A DNA stretch of 64,000 bases from Chthoniobacterales bacterium (GTDB taxonomy: Bacteria > Verrucomicrobiota > Verrucomicrobiia > Chthoniobacterales > UBA10450): positions 1 to 64,000 of the forward strand of contig DATENU010000004.1 in the NCBI GenBank assembly GCA_035274845.1. Reading direction: 5' to 3'. The notes under the pieces were generated by a model, which worked only from the letters and a program-made list of their open reading frames with translations, had not been told where the DNA came from and did not search any database. Position numbers and translations under genes: made by a program. Below are positions 43,001-51,739 of this stretch, one piece after another (position 1 is the first letter of the stretch; every line of letters starts with the position of its first letter).

Positions 43001-46000
43001 GCGCCACGCTCGTGACCTGGTCGGCGAAAATGGCGAGCGTGTCGGTCATGCCGTTAATCGTGTCGGCCAACGCGGCGATCTCGCCTTTCGCTTCCACGAG
43101 CAGCTTTTGTTTCAGGTCGCCGTTCGCGACCGCCGTCACAACTTTCGCGATACCGCGCACCTGGTTGGTCAGGTTGCCGGCCATGAAGTTCACCGAGTCG
43201 GTCAAATCTTTCCACGTGCCGGCGACGCCCTTCACAACGGCCTGGCCACCGAGACGTCCTTCCGTGCCCACTTCGCGCGCCACGCGGGTCACTTCCGACG
43301 CGAACGAGTTCAGCTGATCCACCATCGTGTTGACGGTGTTCTTCAGCTCAAGAATTTCGCCTTTAACGTCGACGGTGATTTTCTTCGAAAGGTCGCCCGT
43401 CGCGACCGCCGTCGTCACCGCCGCGATGTTTCGGACCTGCGTCGTGAGGTTCGACGCCATGAAATTCACCGAGTCGGTCAAATCTTTCCACGTTCCGGAA
43501 ACGCCTTCCACGCGCGCCTGGCCACCGAGCGCGCCTTCCGAACCCACTTCGCGCGCCACGCGCGTCACTTCCGACGCGAACGAACGAAGCTGGTCCACCA
43601 TCGTGTTGATCGTGTCCTTCAGTTCGAGAATTTCTCCGCGGACGTCGACGGTGATCTTCTTGGACAAGTCTCCGTTCGCGACCGCGGTCGTAACCTCGGC
43701 AATGTTTCGCACCTGGCCGGTCAGGTTACCGGCCATCGAATTCACCGAATCGGTCAAATCTTTCCACGTCCCGGCGACGCCCTTCACATCCGCCTGACCA
43801 CCCAGCCGTCCTTCCGTTCCCACTTCGCGCGCCACGCGGGTCACTTCCGAAGCGAACGAGCTGAGCTGGTCCACCATCGTGTTGATAGTGTTCTTCAGCT
43901 CCAGGATTTCTCCCTTCACGTCGACGGTGATCTTCTTCGACAAGTCGCCGTTCGCGACCGCCGTCGTGACTTCGGCAATGTTACGCACCTGGCCAGTCAG
44001 GTTACCGGCCATGAAATTCACCGAGTCGGTCAAATCCTTCCACGTGCCGGCGACACCCCGCACGTCGGCCTGACCGCCGAGTTTTCCTTCCGAACCCACT
44101 TCGCGGGCCACCCGCGTTACTTCCGAAGCAAACGAACGCAGCTGGTCCACCATCGTGTTGATCGTGTCCTTGAGCTGCAAGATTTCGCCGCGGACATCGA
44201 CGGTGATCTTCTTGGACAAGTCGCCGTTCGCGACCGCGGTCGTGACCTCGGCAATGTTTCGCACCTGGCCGGTCAGATTGCCCGCCATCGAGTTCACCGA
44301 GTCGGTCAAATCTTTCCACGTGCCGGCGACGCCCTTCACGTCCGCCTGGCCGCCCAGTCGTCCTTCCGTTCCTACTTCGCGCGCCACCCGTGTTACTTCC
44401 GCCGCGAACGAGCTGAGCTGGTCCACCATCGTATTGATCGTGTTCTTCAGCTCCAGAATTTCGCCCTTAACGTCGACCGTGATCTTCTTCGACAAGTCGC
44501 CGTTCGCGACGGCCGTCGTGACCTCGGCGATGTTACGCACCTGACCGGTCAGGTTACCGGCCATGAAATTCACCGAGTCGGTCAAATCCTTCCACGTGCC
44601 GGCGACACCGCGCACGTCGGCCTGGCCACCGAGCCGTCCTTCCGTGCCCACTTCGCGCGCCACGCGCGTCACTTCCGCCGCGAACGAGGAAAGCTGATCG
44701 ACCATCGTATTGATGGTGTTCTTCAGCTCCAGGATTTCGCCCTTCACATCGACGGTGATCTTCTTGGACAAGTCGCCGTTCGCGACCGCTGTCGTCACTT
44801 CCGCGATGTTGCGCACCTGGCCGGTCAGGTTACCGGCCATCGAGTTCACCGAGTCGGTCAAATCTTTCCACGTGCCGGCGACGCCCTTGACTTCGGCCTG
44901 GCCGCCCAGGATTCCTTCCGAACCCACTTCGCGAGCAACGCGCGTCACTTCCGAGGCGAACGAGCTCAGCTGGTCCACCATGATGTTGACCGTGTTCTTC
45001 AGCTCGGCGATTTCGCCCTTCACATCGACGGTGATTTTCTTGGACAGATCGCCGTTCGCGACCGCCGTCGTGACGAGGGCGATGTTGCGCACCTGCGCGG
45101 TGAGGTTGCCGGCCATGAAATTCACCGAGTCGGTGAGATCTTTCCACGTCCCCGAAACACCACGCACTTCGGCCTGGCCGCCCAGGATTCCCTCGGAACC
45201 CACTTCGCGCGCGACACGCGTCACTTCCGATGCAAAGGAGCTCAGTCGATCAACCAACGTGTTGATCGTGTTTTTCATTTCCAGAATCTCGCCTTTAACG
45301 TCGACCGTGATCTTCCGAGACAAATCGCCATTCGCGATTGCCGTCGTCACCTCGGCGATATTTCGCACCTGCGCGGTGAGGTTACCCGCCATCATGTTCA
45401 CGTTGTCGGTCAAATCTTTCCAGGTGCCGGCCACGCCACGCACGTCGGCCTGACCGCCGAGCGCACCTTCCGAACCCACCTCGCGGGCCACGCGGGTCAC
45501 TTCCGAGGCAAACGAGCGGAGCTGGTCCACCATCGTGTTGATGGTGTCTTTCAGTTCCAAAATTTCTCCGCGCACATCGACGGTGATTTTCTTCGACAAG
45601 TCGCCGTTCGCGACCGCTGTCGTCACCTCCGCGATGTTTCGCACCTGGCCGGTCAGGTTACCGGCCATCGAGTTCACCGAGTCGGTCAAATCCTTCCACG
45701 TGCCGGCTACGCCCTTCACGTCCGCCTGGCCGCCCAGTTTTCCTTCCGTGCCTACTTCGCGGGCCACGCGGGTCACCTCCGACGCGAACGAGCTGAGCTG
45801 ATCCACCATCGTGTTGATCGTGTTCTTCAGCTCGAGAATCTCGCCCTTCACATCCACGGTGATCTTCTTCGACAAATCGCCGCGCGCGACCGCTGTCGTC
45901 ACGTCCGCGATGTTACGGACCTGGCCGGTCAGGTTTCGCGCCATGAAATTCACGGAGTCCGTCAAATCCTTCCACGTGCCGGAAACGCCTTCGACGCGCG

Positions 46001-46892
46001 CCTGGCCGCCTAGAATTCCTTCCGAACCCACTTCTCGCGCCACACGGGTCACTTCCGAGGCGAACGAGCGGAGCTGGTCCACCATGACGTTGACCGTGTC
46101 CTTCAGCTCGAGGAACTCGCCCTTAACGTCGACCGTGATCTTCTTGGTCAAGTCGCCGTTCGCCACCGCCGTGGTGACGGTTGCAATGTTACGGACCTGC
46201 GCCGTCAGGTTGCCGGCCATCAGGTTGACGTTCTCGGTCAGATCCTTCCAGGTGCCGGCCACGCCTTTCACCTTCGCCTGACCGCCGAGCTTTCCTTCCG
46301 TGCCCACCTCGCGCGCCACACGTGTTACTTCCGAGGCGAACGCGCCCAGCTGGTCCACCATCGTGTTCACCGTCTTCGCTGTGCGCAGGAATTCACCCTG
46401 CAACGGCCGGCCTTCGATCTCGGTCGCCATGGTCTTCGACAGGTCACCCTTGGCCACCGCGCCGATGACGCGCGCCATTTCGCTCGTCGGATGCACCAGG
46501 TCGCCGATCAGGCCGTTGACCGACCCGATCGCCTCCGCCCAGCTCTCCGAGACATCGCCGATCGACGCCCGCTGCGAAATCCGGCCTTCCTTGCCGACTA
46601 CCTGCCCGATCCGGTCCAGCTCCCGCGCCAGCCGTTGGTTCAATCCAATCACGTCATTGAACGTGTCCGCAATCTTGCCGGCCATGCCGACCCAGGCGTC
46701 CGGCAGCCGGACGGAAAAATCGCCGCGCTTGAAGGCGGTCAACGCGCTGAGCAGTTGCTTTTGGTCGAGGCCCTCACCGTTGAGGGTAGAGCCATTACCT
46801 GCTTTCGCGGGCGGTGCGGCTGGGGTTTTCGGCTTCGATTTCTCGAGGTCGACCGCCGGGCGCGGCGGTGGAGATTTTTGTTTCGTTTTCAT
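40008..46892 (-). CDS. giant HAMP-array hybrid histidine kinase (HAMP x~13, GAF, HisKA, HATPase, REC x3)
   Basis: 2294 residues, no membrane segment. Low-complexity N-terminus, a divergent HAMP pair (~60-140), then HAMP units in register to ~1370. The core twelve are each exactly 92 residues, with motifs such as [26 protein letters not shown] and [17 protein letters not shown] domain (~1400-1560), a Glu/Gln-rich coiled coil (~1570-1625), HisKA with His1631 ([10 protein letters not shown]), HATPase (~1740-1870) and three receivers (~1920-2290: [30 protein letters not shown]) follow. The tandem 92-residue HAMP type is known from fungal group III kinases (Nik1/Os-1), which carry 5-6 units and sense osmotic stress. 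A soluble multi-HAMP kinase is implied. Downstream of it the second hybrid kinase is coupled. Confidence 0.95.
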   Translation of the reverse strand: MKTKQKSPPPRPAVDLEKSKPKTPAAPPAKAGNGSTLNGEGLDQKQLLSALTAFKRGDFSVRLPDAWVGMAGKIADTFNDVIGLNQRLARELDRIGQVVGKEGRISQRASIGDVSESWAEAIGSVNGLIGDLVHPTSEMARVIGAVAKGDLSKTMATEIEGRPLQGEFLRTAKTVNTMVDQLGAFASEVTRVAREVGTEGKLGGQAKVKGVAGTWKDLTENVNLMAGNLTAQVRNIATVTTAVANGDLTKKITVDVKGEFLELKDTVNVMVDQLRSFASEVTRVAREVGSEGILGGQARVEGVSGTWKDLTDSVNFMARNLTGQVRNIADVTTAVARGDLSKKITVDVKGEILELKNTINTMVDQLSSFASEVTRVAREVGTEGKLGGQADVKGVAGTWKDLTDSVNSMAGNLTGQVRNIAEVTTAVANGDLSKKITVDVRGEILELKDTINTMVDQLRSFASEVTRVAREVGSEGALGGQADVRGVAGTWKDLTDNVNMMAGNLTAQVRNIAEVTTAIANGDLSRKITVDVKGEILEMKNTINTLVDRLSSFASEVTRVAREVGSEGILGGQAEVRGVSGTWKDLTDSVNFMAGNLTAQVRNIALVTTAVANGDLSKKITVDVKGEIAELKNTVNIMVDQLSSFASEVTRVAREVGSEGILGGQAEVKGVAGTWKDLTDSVNSMAGNLTGQVRNIAEVTTAVANGDLSKKITVDVKGEILELKNTINTMVDQLSSFAAEVTRVAREVGTEGRLGGQADVRGVAGTWKDLTDSVNFMAGNLTGQVRNIAEVTTAVANGDLSKKITVDVKGEILELKNTINTMVDQLSSFAAEVTRVAREVGTEGRLGGQADVKGVAGTWKDLTDSVNSMAGNLTGQVRNIAEVTTAVANGDLSKKITVDVRGEILQLKDTINTMVDQLRSFASEVTRVAREVGSEGKLGGQADVRGVAGTWKDLTDSVNFMAGNLTGQVRNIAEVTTAVANGDLSKKITVDVKGEILELKNTINTMVDQLSSFASEVTRVAREVGTEGRLGGQADVKGVAGTWKDLTDSVNSMAGNLTGQVRNIAEVTTAVANGDLSKKITVDVRGEILELKDTINTMVDQLRSFASEVTRVAREVGSEGALGGQARVEGVSGTWKDLTDSVNFMASNLTTQVRNIAAVTTAVATGDLSKKITVDVKGEILELKNTVNTMVDQLNSFASEVTRVAREVGTEGRLGGQAVVKGVAGTWKDLTDSVNFMAGNLTNQVRGIAKVVTAVANGDLKQKLLVEAKGEIAALADTINGMTDTLAIFADQVTSVAREVGVEGKLGGQANVPGAAGTWRDLTDNVNQLAGNLTSQLRAIADVATAVTKGDLTRSIQVDAQGEVAFVKDNINEMIRNLKDTTLRNDEQDWLKTNLAKFTRMLQGQRDLLTVGRLILSELAPVVSAQQGVFYMMNGSIEEPELQLLASYAYRERKGVNTRFKLGEGLVGQAALEKERILLTRVPPDYVQISSGLGETAPMNIVVLPILFEGQVKAVMELSSLEQFNPTHHAFLDQLTESIGIVLNTIEANTRTEDLLKQSQSLASELQSRQEELQQTNQELEEKARQLFEQNEEVERKNREVEQARQALEGKAQQLSITSRYKSEFLANMSHELRTPLNSLLILAEQLSSNPDGNLTPKQVEFARTIRGSGKDLLRLINDILDLSKIESGTVTLDVGEVRFEEMRQTMERTFRHVAEGKGVNFNIEVDPRVPRAVQTDAQRLDQVLKNLLSNAFKFTERGYVNLRLAPANGGWSPDNQSLNRAESVLAFAVSDSGIGIPMDKQTTIFEPFLQADGSTSRKYGGTGLGLAISRELARVLGGEIRVESSEGRGSTFTLFLPQNYSVSPMDRAAAKVMPAAAAEEEPHEIAEPPPMEFTLDDDRANILPHEKSVLIIEDDRDFAQWLLDVARQNGFKAVVTPRGKSALNLVREFSPAAITLDLSLPDMDGWHILNRLKSDLATRHIPVFVISAREEPKNVLRMGALRFLTKPIDEGQIREIFEKANELDQTKAKKLLVIEDDESQRTSIRELVGNSTAKVVEASDGSAALQMLRSEPVDCVVLDLMLPDMSGFELIEKIRDEHEHLPIIVYTAKDLSQEEEEKLNRIAQTTIVKTVRSPERLFDQTALWLHRDAATLPEDKQEMLRRLNDPNEILARKKVLIVDDDIRNIFAMTSMLERYKMEVHSAETGKAALELLKAEPETDLVLMDIMLPEMDGYETIRAVRKMYGFEQLPIIALTAKAMKGDREKCIDAGASDYISKPVDSERLLTLLRNWLHR
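42885..46196 (-). repeat. tandem 276-bp HAMP repeats, 12 units in perfect register
   Basis: Counted by position, the valine opening unit 2 is encoded at 46196 and that opening unit 13 at 43160, exactly 11 x 276 bases apart, with unit 13 ending at 42885. Units alternate between two types ([14 protein letters not shown] and [14 protein letters not shown]), so pairs of about 552 bases look duplicated (units 3-4, 8-9, 10-11). Confidence 0.93.
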
Positions 46893-47290
46893 AGGCGTTC
46901 AGGCTTGAAAAGGATCACGGGAAAATGGGACCCCGTCGCGGGGCAGCTTCGGAAGGTAAATAGAGCAGCAAAAACGGTGCTGGCGACAACCTGACGTTGC
47001 CTCCGCCGAAGTTCGTAGAGCAGGGCCGGTCACAAAATTCCGGGCCTTATCGAGGGCCGTTGTTGAGATTCGATTTTGGTAGGGTGAAAAGGTGTAAGAT
47101 TTTACGGAATTCTCTCGGGAAGTATAGCTTGCGTTTCGGGGAAAGCCGCCGAGAGTCCCCGACTATTGGATTAAGTTCTGTTTTGTTCGTTGCGTGGTAG
47201 ATCGTCAGCTGAGATTTCCTCAGGGGTGATTTGAAACCCGGTTCCCGGGAACGGCTCTGTAGCTGGCAGGTATGGCTCCAAAAAATCACA
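46893..47290. promoter_or_regulatory. 398-base intergenic region with likely long leader of the RRM gene
   Basis: No gene seen. It must hold the promoter of the minus-strand kinase operon and of the plus-strand RNA-binding gene. Near 47115-47160 short complementary segments (TCTCGGG..CCGAGAG; GGGGA..TCCCC) could fold into a hairpin in the leader of the RRM gene. RRM proteins of this type are often cold-induced through their leader, but this is inference. Confidence 0.35.
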
Positions 47291-47569
47291 ATGAAACTGT
47301 ACGTAGGTAATCTCTCTTTTGAGACCACTGAAAACGATCTCCAGGATCTTTTCGAACAACATGGCAAAGTCACGGACGTCGCCCTCATGATGGATCGCGC
47401 AACCGGCCGCTCCCGCGGCTTTGCGTTCGTCTCCATGGCTGACTCGACCGAAGCCAACGCGGCGGTCGGCGCCCTCAACGGCAAGGAAGTCCAGGGACGC
47501 ACCCTCACCGTCAACGAAGCCCGGCCTCGGGAAGAGCGTCCGCGCCAATTTTCGGGAGCACGTCGCTAA
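47291..47569 (+). CDS. single-RRM RNA-binding protein
   Basis: 92 residues from ATG at 47291. One RRM fills residues 1-78: RNP2 is LYVGNL (residues 3-8) and RNP1 is RGFAFVSM (about 42-49), with the aromatic residues needed for RNA stacking. The C-terminal tail is Arg/Glu-rich ([12 protein letters not shown]). Bacterial Rbp proteins of this size bind single-stranded RNA and are linked to cold or stress adaptation. Immediately followed by infA. An earlier in-frame start at 47231 was not used, since it would add residues ahead of the RRM fold. Confidence 0.92.
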   Translation: MKLYVGNLSFETTENDLQDLFEQHGKVTDVALMMDRATGRSRGFAFVSMADSTEANAAVGALNGKEVQGRTLTVNEARPREERPRQFSGARR

Positions 47570-47627
47570 CCCGGCAATTTGAACCGGCTGGCCGGTGCTC
47601 TAAACGGGCGCCGGCCTGCCACTCTCC

Positions 47628-47846
47628 ATGGACTCCAAAAAAGCAATCGAACTCGAGGGTAAGATCATTTCCGTCCTGGCGGGGACCATGTTCCGCGTCC
47701 AGCTGGCCAATGACCATCTTGTCCTGGCGCATATCTCTGGAAAAATGCGCAAACGTTTTATTCGCCTAACCACCGGCGATCGGGTAAAACTTCAAATGTC
47801 CCCCTACGACGTCGATAAAGCGCGGATCGTTTACCGGCTCGGTTAA
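47628..47846 (+). CDS. infA: translation initiation factor IF-1
   Basis: 72 residues, the normal length. The S1/OB fold is obvious: IELEGKIISVLAGTMFRVQL, VLAHISGKMRKRFIRLTTGD and VKLQMSPYDVDKARIVYRL. It binds the A site of the 30S subunit during initiation. It lies 58 bases after the RRM gene and 30 before the zinc-ribbon gene. No Shine-Dalgarno site precedes its ATG. Confidence 0.96.
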   Translation: MDSKKAIELEGKIISVLAGTMFRVQLANDHLVLAHISGKMRKRFIRLTTGDRVKLQMSPYDVDKARIVYRLG

Positions 47847-47876
47847 GTAGTCGTAAGGGGTAACGTCGGCGGCCAC

Positions 47877-48065
47877 GTGAAAAAAACAGCTATGATCAAA
47901 CGAATCCTGGTCCGATGTCCCGCCACGGCGAAGCTCACCGCCACTGGCCTCACGATCGATGAAGAGCTCTACGCGGACACGCCGCTCAAAAATCACAAGT
48001 TGAGCTGCCCGCATTGTCAGCAGGTCCACGCCTGGACCAAAAAAGACGTCGTCCTCGCGCGGTAG
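47877..48065 (+). CDS. small zinc-ribbon-like protein
   Basis: 62 residues from a GTG (or 57 from an ATG at 47892). Cysteines at VRCPATAK and CPHCQQVHAW suggest a compact zinc site. The layout CP..(~28)..CPHC resembles small regulators or ribosome-associated proteins of unknown role. It follows infA after 30 bases. Its stop is followed at once by a palindromic repeat. Confidence 0.62.
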   Translation: MKKTAMIKRILVRCPATAKLTATGLTIDEELYADTPLKNHKLSCPHCQQVHAWTKKDVVLAR

Positions 48066-48067
48066 TT

Positions 48068-48231
48068 TTTGGAGACGGCTCTTCCTTGGAGACGGCCTGC
48101 CCTCAGGCCGTACCGTTAAGTGCAGCGGCGCTCCATCCCCCCGGCCCCTCCTTGGAGACGGCCCGCCCTCGGGCCGTTGAATGCAGCCGCGCTCCCTCCC
48201 CCCGGCCTGATGGCAGGCCGGCTCCAAGGAA
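48068..48231. repeat. tandem palindromic repeat, CTTGGAGACGGC family
   Basis: Two copies of CCTTGGAGACGGC followed by a GGCC-type hairpin begin at 48084 and 48150, a 66-base period, each trailed by a GCAGC(C/G)GCGCTCC segment. The right end (48215-48231) is the inverse, GCCGGCTCCAAGG, so the whole block is an inverted repeat. Confidence 0.8.
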
Positions 48232-48281
48232 CATCGCGGCGCGCTTGACATTCCGCACGCTGGCTCGTTACCACTCGCGTC

Positions 48282-49007
48282 GTGACTTCCCCTGGTGGTA
48301 ATCGCCGAGAACTCGACTCGATGGTCGTCGAGATCGAGCTGACCCTTTGCAGCATCATCCAAGGCGTTGCCCTTTACTTTCTCGTCGAGAACGCCCGGAT
48401 GGTCCTCTCGAGCAATAATTCAGCGGCCTGGCCCTACGTCGCCACCGGCCTTCTCATCATCCTCCTCTTTTGGTCGCGCTCCCTCATTCACACTCTCACC
48501 CTGATCCGATGGCCGCTCGAGTTCGTGCACAACTTTTTCTACATCACCTGCACCCTCATCGAAGCGATCGCCTTCACTCACCTGAACGACCCTTACCTTT
48601 GGTTCGTTCTCACGGCCGTTTACGCGTTCGTGGTCTGGTCGCTGTTTGTTTACGATCTGCGCATCGTCAGGCTTCGCCGGAAAGACAGCGCGGGACCCGT
48701 CGGCAGCCGGCTCTATGCCTTGGTCAGCAAAGATCAGCGCCTCAACATCACCATCATCATCCCGGTGATCTTTCTCTTTAACGCCGGCAGCGCCTTCGCC
48801 ATTCACGCGAACCCGGAATTCTTCCTTAACCATCAGGGACACCTGATTCTGATCGGCCTCCAGGGGATCGGGCTCCTCTTTTATCTGGCCTCCGTGATTC
48901 GCGCCTTCATTCAATGGGTGCCGTTGATCTCGGACACCCGCCAGGAATGGCGCGCCAGCACCGCCACCGAAGGTGGATCGAGCGCTCCGCCGCTCGATGC
49001 GAGCTAA
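48282..49007 (+). CDS. polytopic membrane protein of unknown function
   Basis: 241 residues from a GTG; an ATG at 48321 is an alternative. Six hydrophobic helices: CSIIQGVALYFLV, PYVATGLLIILLFW, FYITCTLIEAIAF, WFVLTAVYAFVVWSLFV, ITIIIPVIFLFNAGSAF and LILIGLQGIGLLFYLASVI. No transporter or enzyme motif stands out. The last dozen codons fall inside a palindromic repeat, so the C-terminal tail (EGGSSAPPLDAS) was probably created by a repeat insertion. Confidence 0.72.
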   Translation: MTSPGGNRRELDSMVVEIELTLCSIIQGVALYFLVENARMVLSSNNSAAWPYVATGLLIILLFWSRSLIHTLTLIRWPLEFVHNFFYITCTLIEAIAFTHLNDPYLWFVLTAVYAFVVWSLFVYDLRIVRLRRKDSAGPVGSRLYALVSKDQRLNITIIIPVIFLFNAGSAFAIHANPEFFLNHQGHLILIGLQGIGLLFYLASVIRAFIQWVPLISDTRQEWRASTATEGGSSAPPLDAS

Positions 49008-49094
49008 TCCCCGCTTGGCCAACCCGACGAAACATCGCGCGACGGAGCGCCCGATCCACCAAACGCATCGCGCGACGGAGCGCCCGATCCACCA
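48972..49094. repeat. GGTGGATCG-family palindromic repeat at two gene ends
   Basis: Left arm GGTGGATCGAGCGCTCCGC (48972-48990); the right arm GCGCGACGGAGCGCCCGATCCACC occurs twice in tandem (49037-49060 and 49070-49093, period 33). It covers the stop of the membrane-protein gene and lies just past the stop of the racemase-like gene. Confidence 0.85.
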
Positions 49095-49097
49095 AAC

Positions 49098-49793
49098 TTA
49101 CGAGAACATCCGGTCGATCGCCGCCTGGGCGTGAATCCTCGTCGTATTAAGAAACGGGATGCCGTTATAAGCTTCTTCCCGCAGGATGAGCGGCAATTCC
49201 GTTCCGCCGAGAATCAGGCCTTCAATCCCCGCCTCCCGCGCCAGGCGATCGACAATTGCGAGCAAGCCGGCCCGGGTTTCCGGCAGAAAAATTCCGGGCA
49301 CCAGTTCGTTCATGTATCTGTCGTGAATATAATCCTGCTCCGCTGGGTCCGGGGCGATAATCGTCAGGCCTTGCCTGGAAAAGACGTCGGAATAAAACCC
49401 GGCGCGCACCGTGAATCGGGTCGCGAAAAGACCGACACGTTTTAGCCTTCGCGCCTTCGCTGCCTCGCAGGTGGCGGACACGATGCTGATTAACGGGAGC
49501 GGCGATTGCCGCTCCAGTTCGTCGAAAACGATATGGGGCGTGTTCGCGCTCACAATTGCAAAATCCGCACCCGCGCGCTGGAGCTTCTGAAGCGCCGCGA
49601 GGAGATAATCGGCCAGCGCCTTGAGGTCGCCCGCCTCGAGGGCCTTTACGGCCCGGCGCATGTCGATGCTGTTGATCAGGATCGGCGGGTAGCTGCCATC
49701 CGGCTGTCGCTCCCGATAGAGCGCGATCAGGGTCTCGTAGTAATCGATCGTCGATTCAGGCCCCAGCCCGCCAATGATTCCCAGCTGCTTCAT
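49098..49793 (-). CDS. Asp/Glu racemase-family protein lacking the catalytic cysteine of GCTE
   Basis: 231 residues, full family length. It starts KQLGIIGGLGPESTIDYYE, carries the VSANTPH motif at ~84-90, VGLFATRFTV at ~120 and QDYIHDRYMNEL. In YgeA-type enzymes one catalytic residue lies just before NT(M/P)H and the second is the Cys of GCTE. Here the first position is Ala and GCTE reads GGTEL (codons GGC GGA ACG GAA). Racemisation by the usual two-base route is therefore doubtful. Overlaps the GNAT start as ATGA. Confidence 0.85.
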   Translation of the reverse strand: MKQLGIIGGLGPESTIDYYETLIALYRERQPDGSYPPILINSIDMRRAVKALEAGDLKALADYLLAALQKLQRAGADFAIVSANTPHIVFDELERQSPLPLISIVSATCEAAKARRLKRVGLFATRFTVRAGFYSDVFSRQGLTIIAPDPAEQDYIHDRYMNELVPGIFLPETRAGLLAIVDRLAREAGIEGLILGGTELPLILREEAYNGIPFLNTTRIHAQAAIDRMFS

Positions 49794-50365
49794 GGTTCGT
49801 CGAACGTACCTTCATACCGCATCTCGTTCGTCGGCACGAACCCCATGCGCTCATAGAGAACCCGCGCTTCGTCCGACGCATGCAGTACGAGCCGATCGAG
49901 CCGTTCGCTTCCCGCCCAGCGAACAATCTCCTCCATCAACAACCGGGCCAGTCCGCGCCGTCGCCACTCAGGCTCGGTAAAAACATTGATCACGATCGCT
50001 TGCCGTCCCTTCGCGAATCCGCGCTCGCGCGACCAAGGAGCGGCGGTGTCTACACCGCCGACCAAACCAACGGCGGTTTCAAACCGCCGGTCCGTGAAGG
50101 GGTGCGGCGCCACCTGCCGTCGCTGCACTCCTACCCCGCCGGCGATTATCTCCGGCTTGTCTCTTGGAACTCCCAGCCAACCGACGTATTCCCCGCTCGC
50201 CAGCCCGCGTTCCAGCCAGCCTCGCGCCTCCTCGACAAAATCCTCGAAGACTGCTGCCGAAAGCTCTCCCATATCCTGGAACATCCGCGCCCGATGCCGA
50301 GCGATGATGGCGGCATCTTTTACCCGCGCCTGCCGGACAAGAAATGAGACGCCGTCGTCTGTCAT
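49790..50365 (-). CDS. GNAT-family N-acetyltransferase with an in-frame repeat insertion
   Basis: 191 residues. The acetyl-CoA loop (EPEWRRRGLARLLM) and the C-terminal ASDEARVLYERMGF motif are typical of GNAT enzymes. Between GVGVQRRQVAPHP and GRQAIVINV there is an extra stretch of about 25 residues (RRFETAVGLVGGVDTAAP core) that the family normally lacks and that is encoded by a palindromic repeat. The substrate is unknown. First gene of a pair with the racemase-like gene (ATGA overlap). Confidence 0.85.
   Translation of the reverse strand: MTDDGVSFLVRQARVKDAAIIARHRARMFQDMGELSAAVFEDFVEEARGWLERGLASGEYVGWLGVPRDKPEIIAGGVGVQRRQVAPHPFTDRRFETAVGLVGGVDTAAPWSRERGFAKGRQAIVINVFTEPEWRRRGLARLLMEEIVRWAGSERLDRLVLHASDEARVLYERMGFVPTNEMRYEGTFDEP
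50036..50096. repeat. palindromic repeat in frame inside the GNAT gene
   Basis: Two adjacent hairpins: CGGCGGTGTCTACACCGCCG (50041-50060) and CGGCGGTTTCAAACCGCCG (50071-50089), separated by ACCAAACCAA. The reading frame passes through without a stop, adding about 20 residues to the acetyltransferase. Confidence 0.85.
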
Positions 50366-50371
50366 GCAACA

Positions 50372-51739
50372 TTACTTTTCGCTGATGGCGTCCCGCTCCT
50401 TCTCGGCTTTCACGGCCTCGATGATTTGCCGAAAATGCTGCTTCTGTTCAGTCGAGAGTGGCGCCTCGCCAATCGCAGTCATCGCTTCATCAAAATCGAG
50501 GCTCTCATTCTTCAAGAGGGCCCTGAACAAATGATCGCGAAGTCCAACGTCAGCTTCCTGCAGAACCGGCATAACTTTTTCGGAAGGCGAATTCGAAAAA
50601 GGCGCCTCGTAATCGGCAGCCAACGGCTCGCGGATGGAAGGCGCCTGCTCCTGAATCCAAGAGAGCATCTCTTCCGCGTTCGCCCAGCTAAAGCGAAATA
50701 AGCGTCCTAGCGCTTCGTGCCAATACTTTGGTGGAAACTGAATGATCCAGGAGGCTATGGCCCGCGGCGTAAAGACTGTGTCGCCTGTTTCCTTTTCGTC
50801 TCCAAGGGTGAGATTATGAAACGCTTCCGCCAAGGCCTCCGCCCTTTTGTTCTCGGGCAAACTCTCGATGAACTTCGCTGCTTCTTCTTTTGAATCAGAG
50901 TACAGGTTGCAAACGATCGAGCCGACCGCGGGACCCATATCTTCATCTTCAACATGAGCCAGTGCGTAGGAAATCGCAGCGGCGCGGTCGTTCTCATACC
51001 ATCCCTCCATAAAAAACTTACGAATCTCCCAACCACCCCATCTTTGTGCCCGATCAATCCATTCTTTTGCCGCTTTGGGATCGGCTGTTGCCCAGATTGA
51101 AACCACCTCGTCAACGTGGAGGTATCTGCCGCGGCCGAATTCATCGATTGCCTCTTTATGATCGTCGATGAAATGGGCGACCGCGGGAGCGTCGATCAAC
51201 GCCCATTCGATCAAGACGTCCGGAACATAATCGCGTTTGCCAGTCAACCGATCCTGCAAACTAAGAGTCAGTTCTGCCATTAACGGCATGGCAAAGCCAG
51301 GGGCGGAATCGACGGCCGCGCCGAGCGCCAGTCTGAGGGATGCCTCGTCTCTTATCGCACTGATTGCTTTGGCGGCGGCTTCGGGATCAAACTGAACCAA
51401 AAGTTTGTAGAACCCAGAAACCGCTGCCCTCCGCCGCGGGCCGTCCGGCATCGCCGCCAGTTCAGCTACCCATTTTTCCCGGGCAGCGCCGGGCGCGGAC
51501 CGCAAGGCCTCATAAAACTCAGCGAACGGCAGGGCGAAGATATCGGCAACGACCGGTTGCTGATGGGAAACCAGAGGAGCGCCGCTCGGTGTCGGTGACG
51601 GAGCAAGCGTCGAAGCACCGGAATTGGCGCGCATCTTCTCAGCAAACGCTCTTTCTTCGACGGCGCGTCCGGAGAAAAAGGCTGCTACGACGATGAGTAA
51701 CAGCGCCAGGGCCGCGAATAGCCGAGATCTAGTCGCCAT
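50372..51739 (-). CDS. exported helical-repeat protein, paralogue of the next gene
   Basis: 455 residues from an internal ATG that starts a membrane anchor (RLFAALALLLIVVAAFFSG). The rest is helical with degenerate repeats containing DP.AA or W.DPKAAKEW patterns (FDPEAAAKAISAIRDEA, ATADPKAAKEWIDRAQRWGG, NDRAAAISYALAHVEDED). Same architecture as the upstream protein (spacer, SELYD/AEFYEAL-type motif, PRRRAAVSGFYKLLVQ versus PRQHAAVTAYYKSLVQ). Function unknown; such repeats are common in this phylum. It overlaps the upstream gene by 11 nt. Confidence 0.78.
   Translation of the reverse strand: MATRSRLFAALALLLIVVAAFFSGRAVEERAFAEKMRANSGASTLAPSPTPSGAPLVSHQQPVVADIFALPFAEFYEALRSAPGAAREKWVAELAAMPDGPRRRAAVSGFYKLLVQFDPEAAAKAISAIRDEASLRLALGAAVDSAPGFAMPLMAELTLSLQDRLTGKRDYVPDVLIEWALIDAPAVAHFIDDHKEAIDEFGRGRYLHVDEVVSIWATADPKAAKEWIDRAQRWGGWEIRKFFMEGWYENDRAAAISYALAHVEDEDMGPAVGSIVCNLYSDSKEEAAKFIESLPENKRAEALAEAFHNLTLGDEKETGDTVFTPRAIASWIIQFPPKYWHEALGRLFRFSWANAEEMLSWIQEQAPSIREPLAADYEAPFSNSPSEKVMPVLQEADVGLRDHLFRALLKNESLDFDEAMTAIGEAPLSTEQKQHFRQIIEAVKAEKERDAISEK

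Noticed and set aside
43107-46013. A 968-codon open frame on the plus strand opposite the HAMP array.
   Set aside because: It is a mirror of the repeated codons of the kinase gene; its sequence shows periodic Arg/His-rich nonsense with no domain, and the minus-strand frame carries all conserved HAMP motifs.
42885-46196. Regular 276-base repeats as a CRISPR or satellite array.
   Set aside because: The unit encodes a complete HAMP domain in frame and there are no unique spacers.
46893-47290. A tRNA or other structural RNA gene in the long gap.
   Set aside because: No cloverleaf with TTC-loop and anticodon arm could be drawn; only weak hairpins are present.
48068-48231. 66-base spaced palindromes as a small CRISPR array.
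   Set aside because: Only two units, with similar rather than unique sequence between them, and inverted ends; no cas genes are in view.
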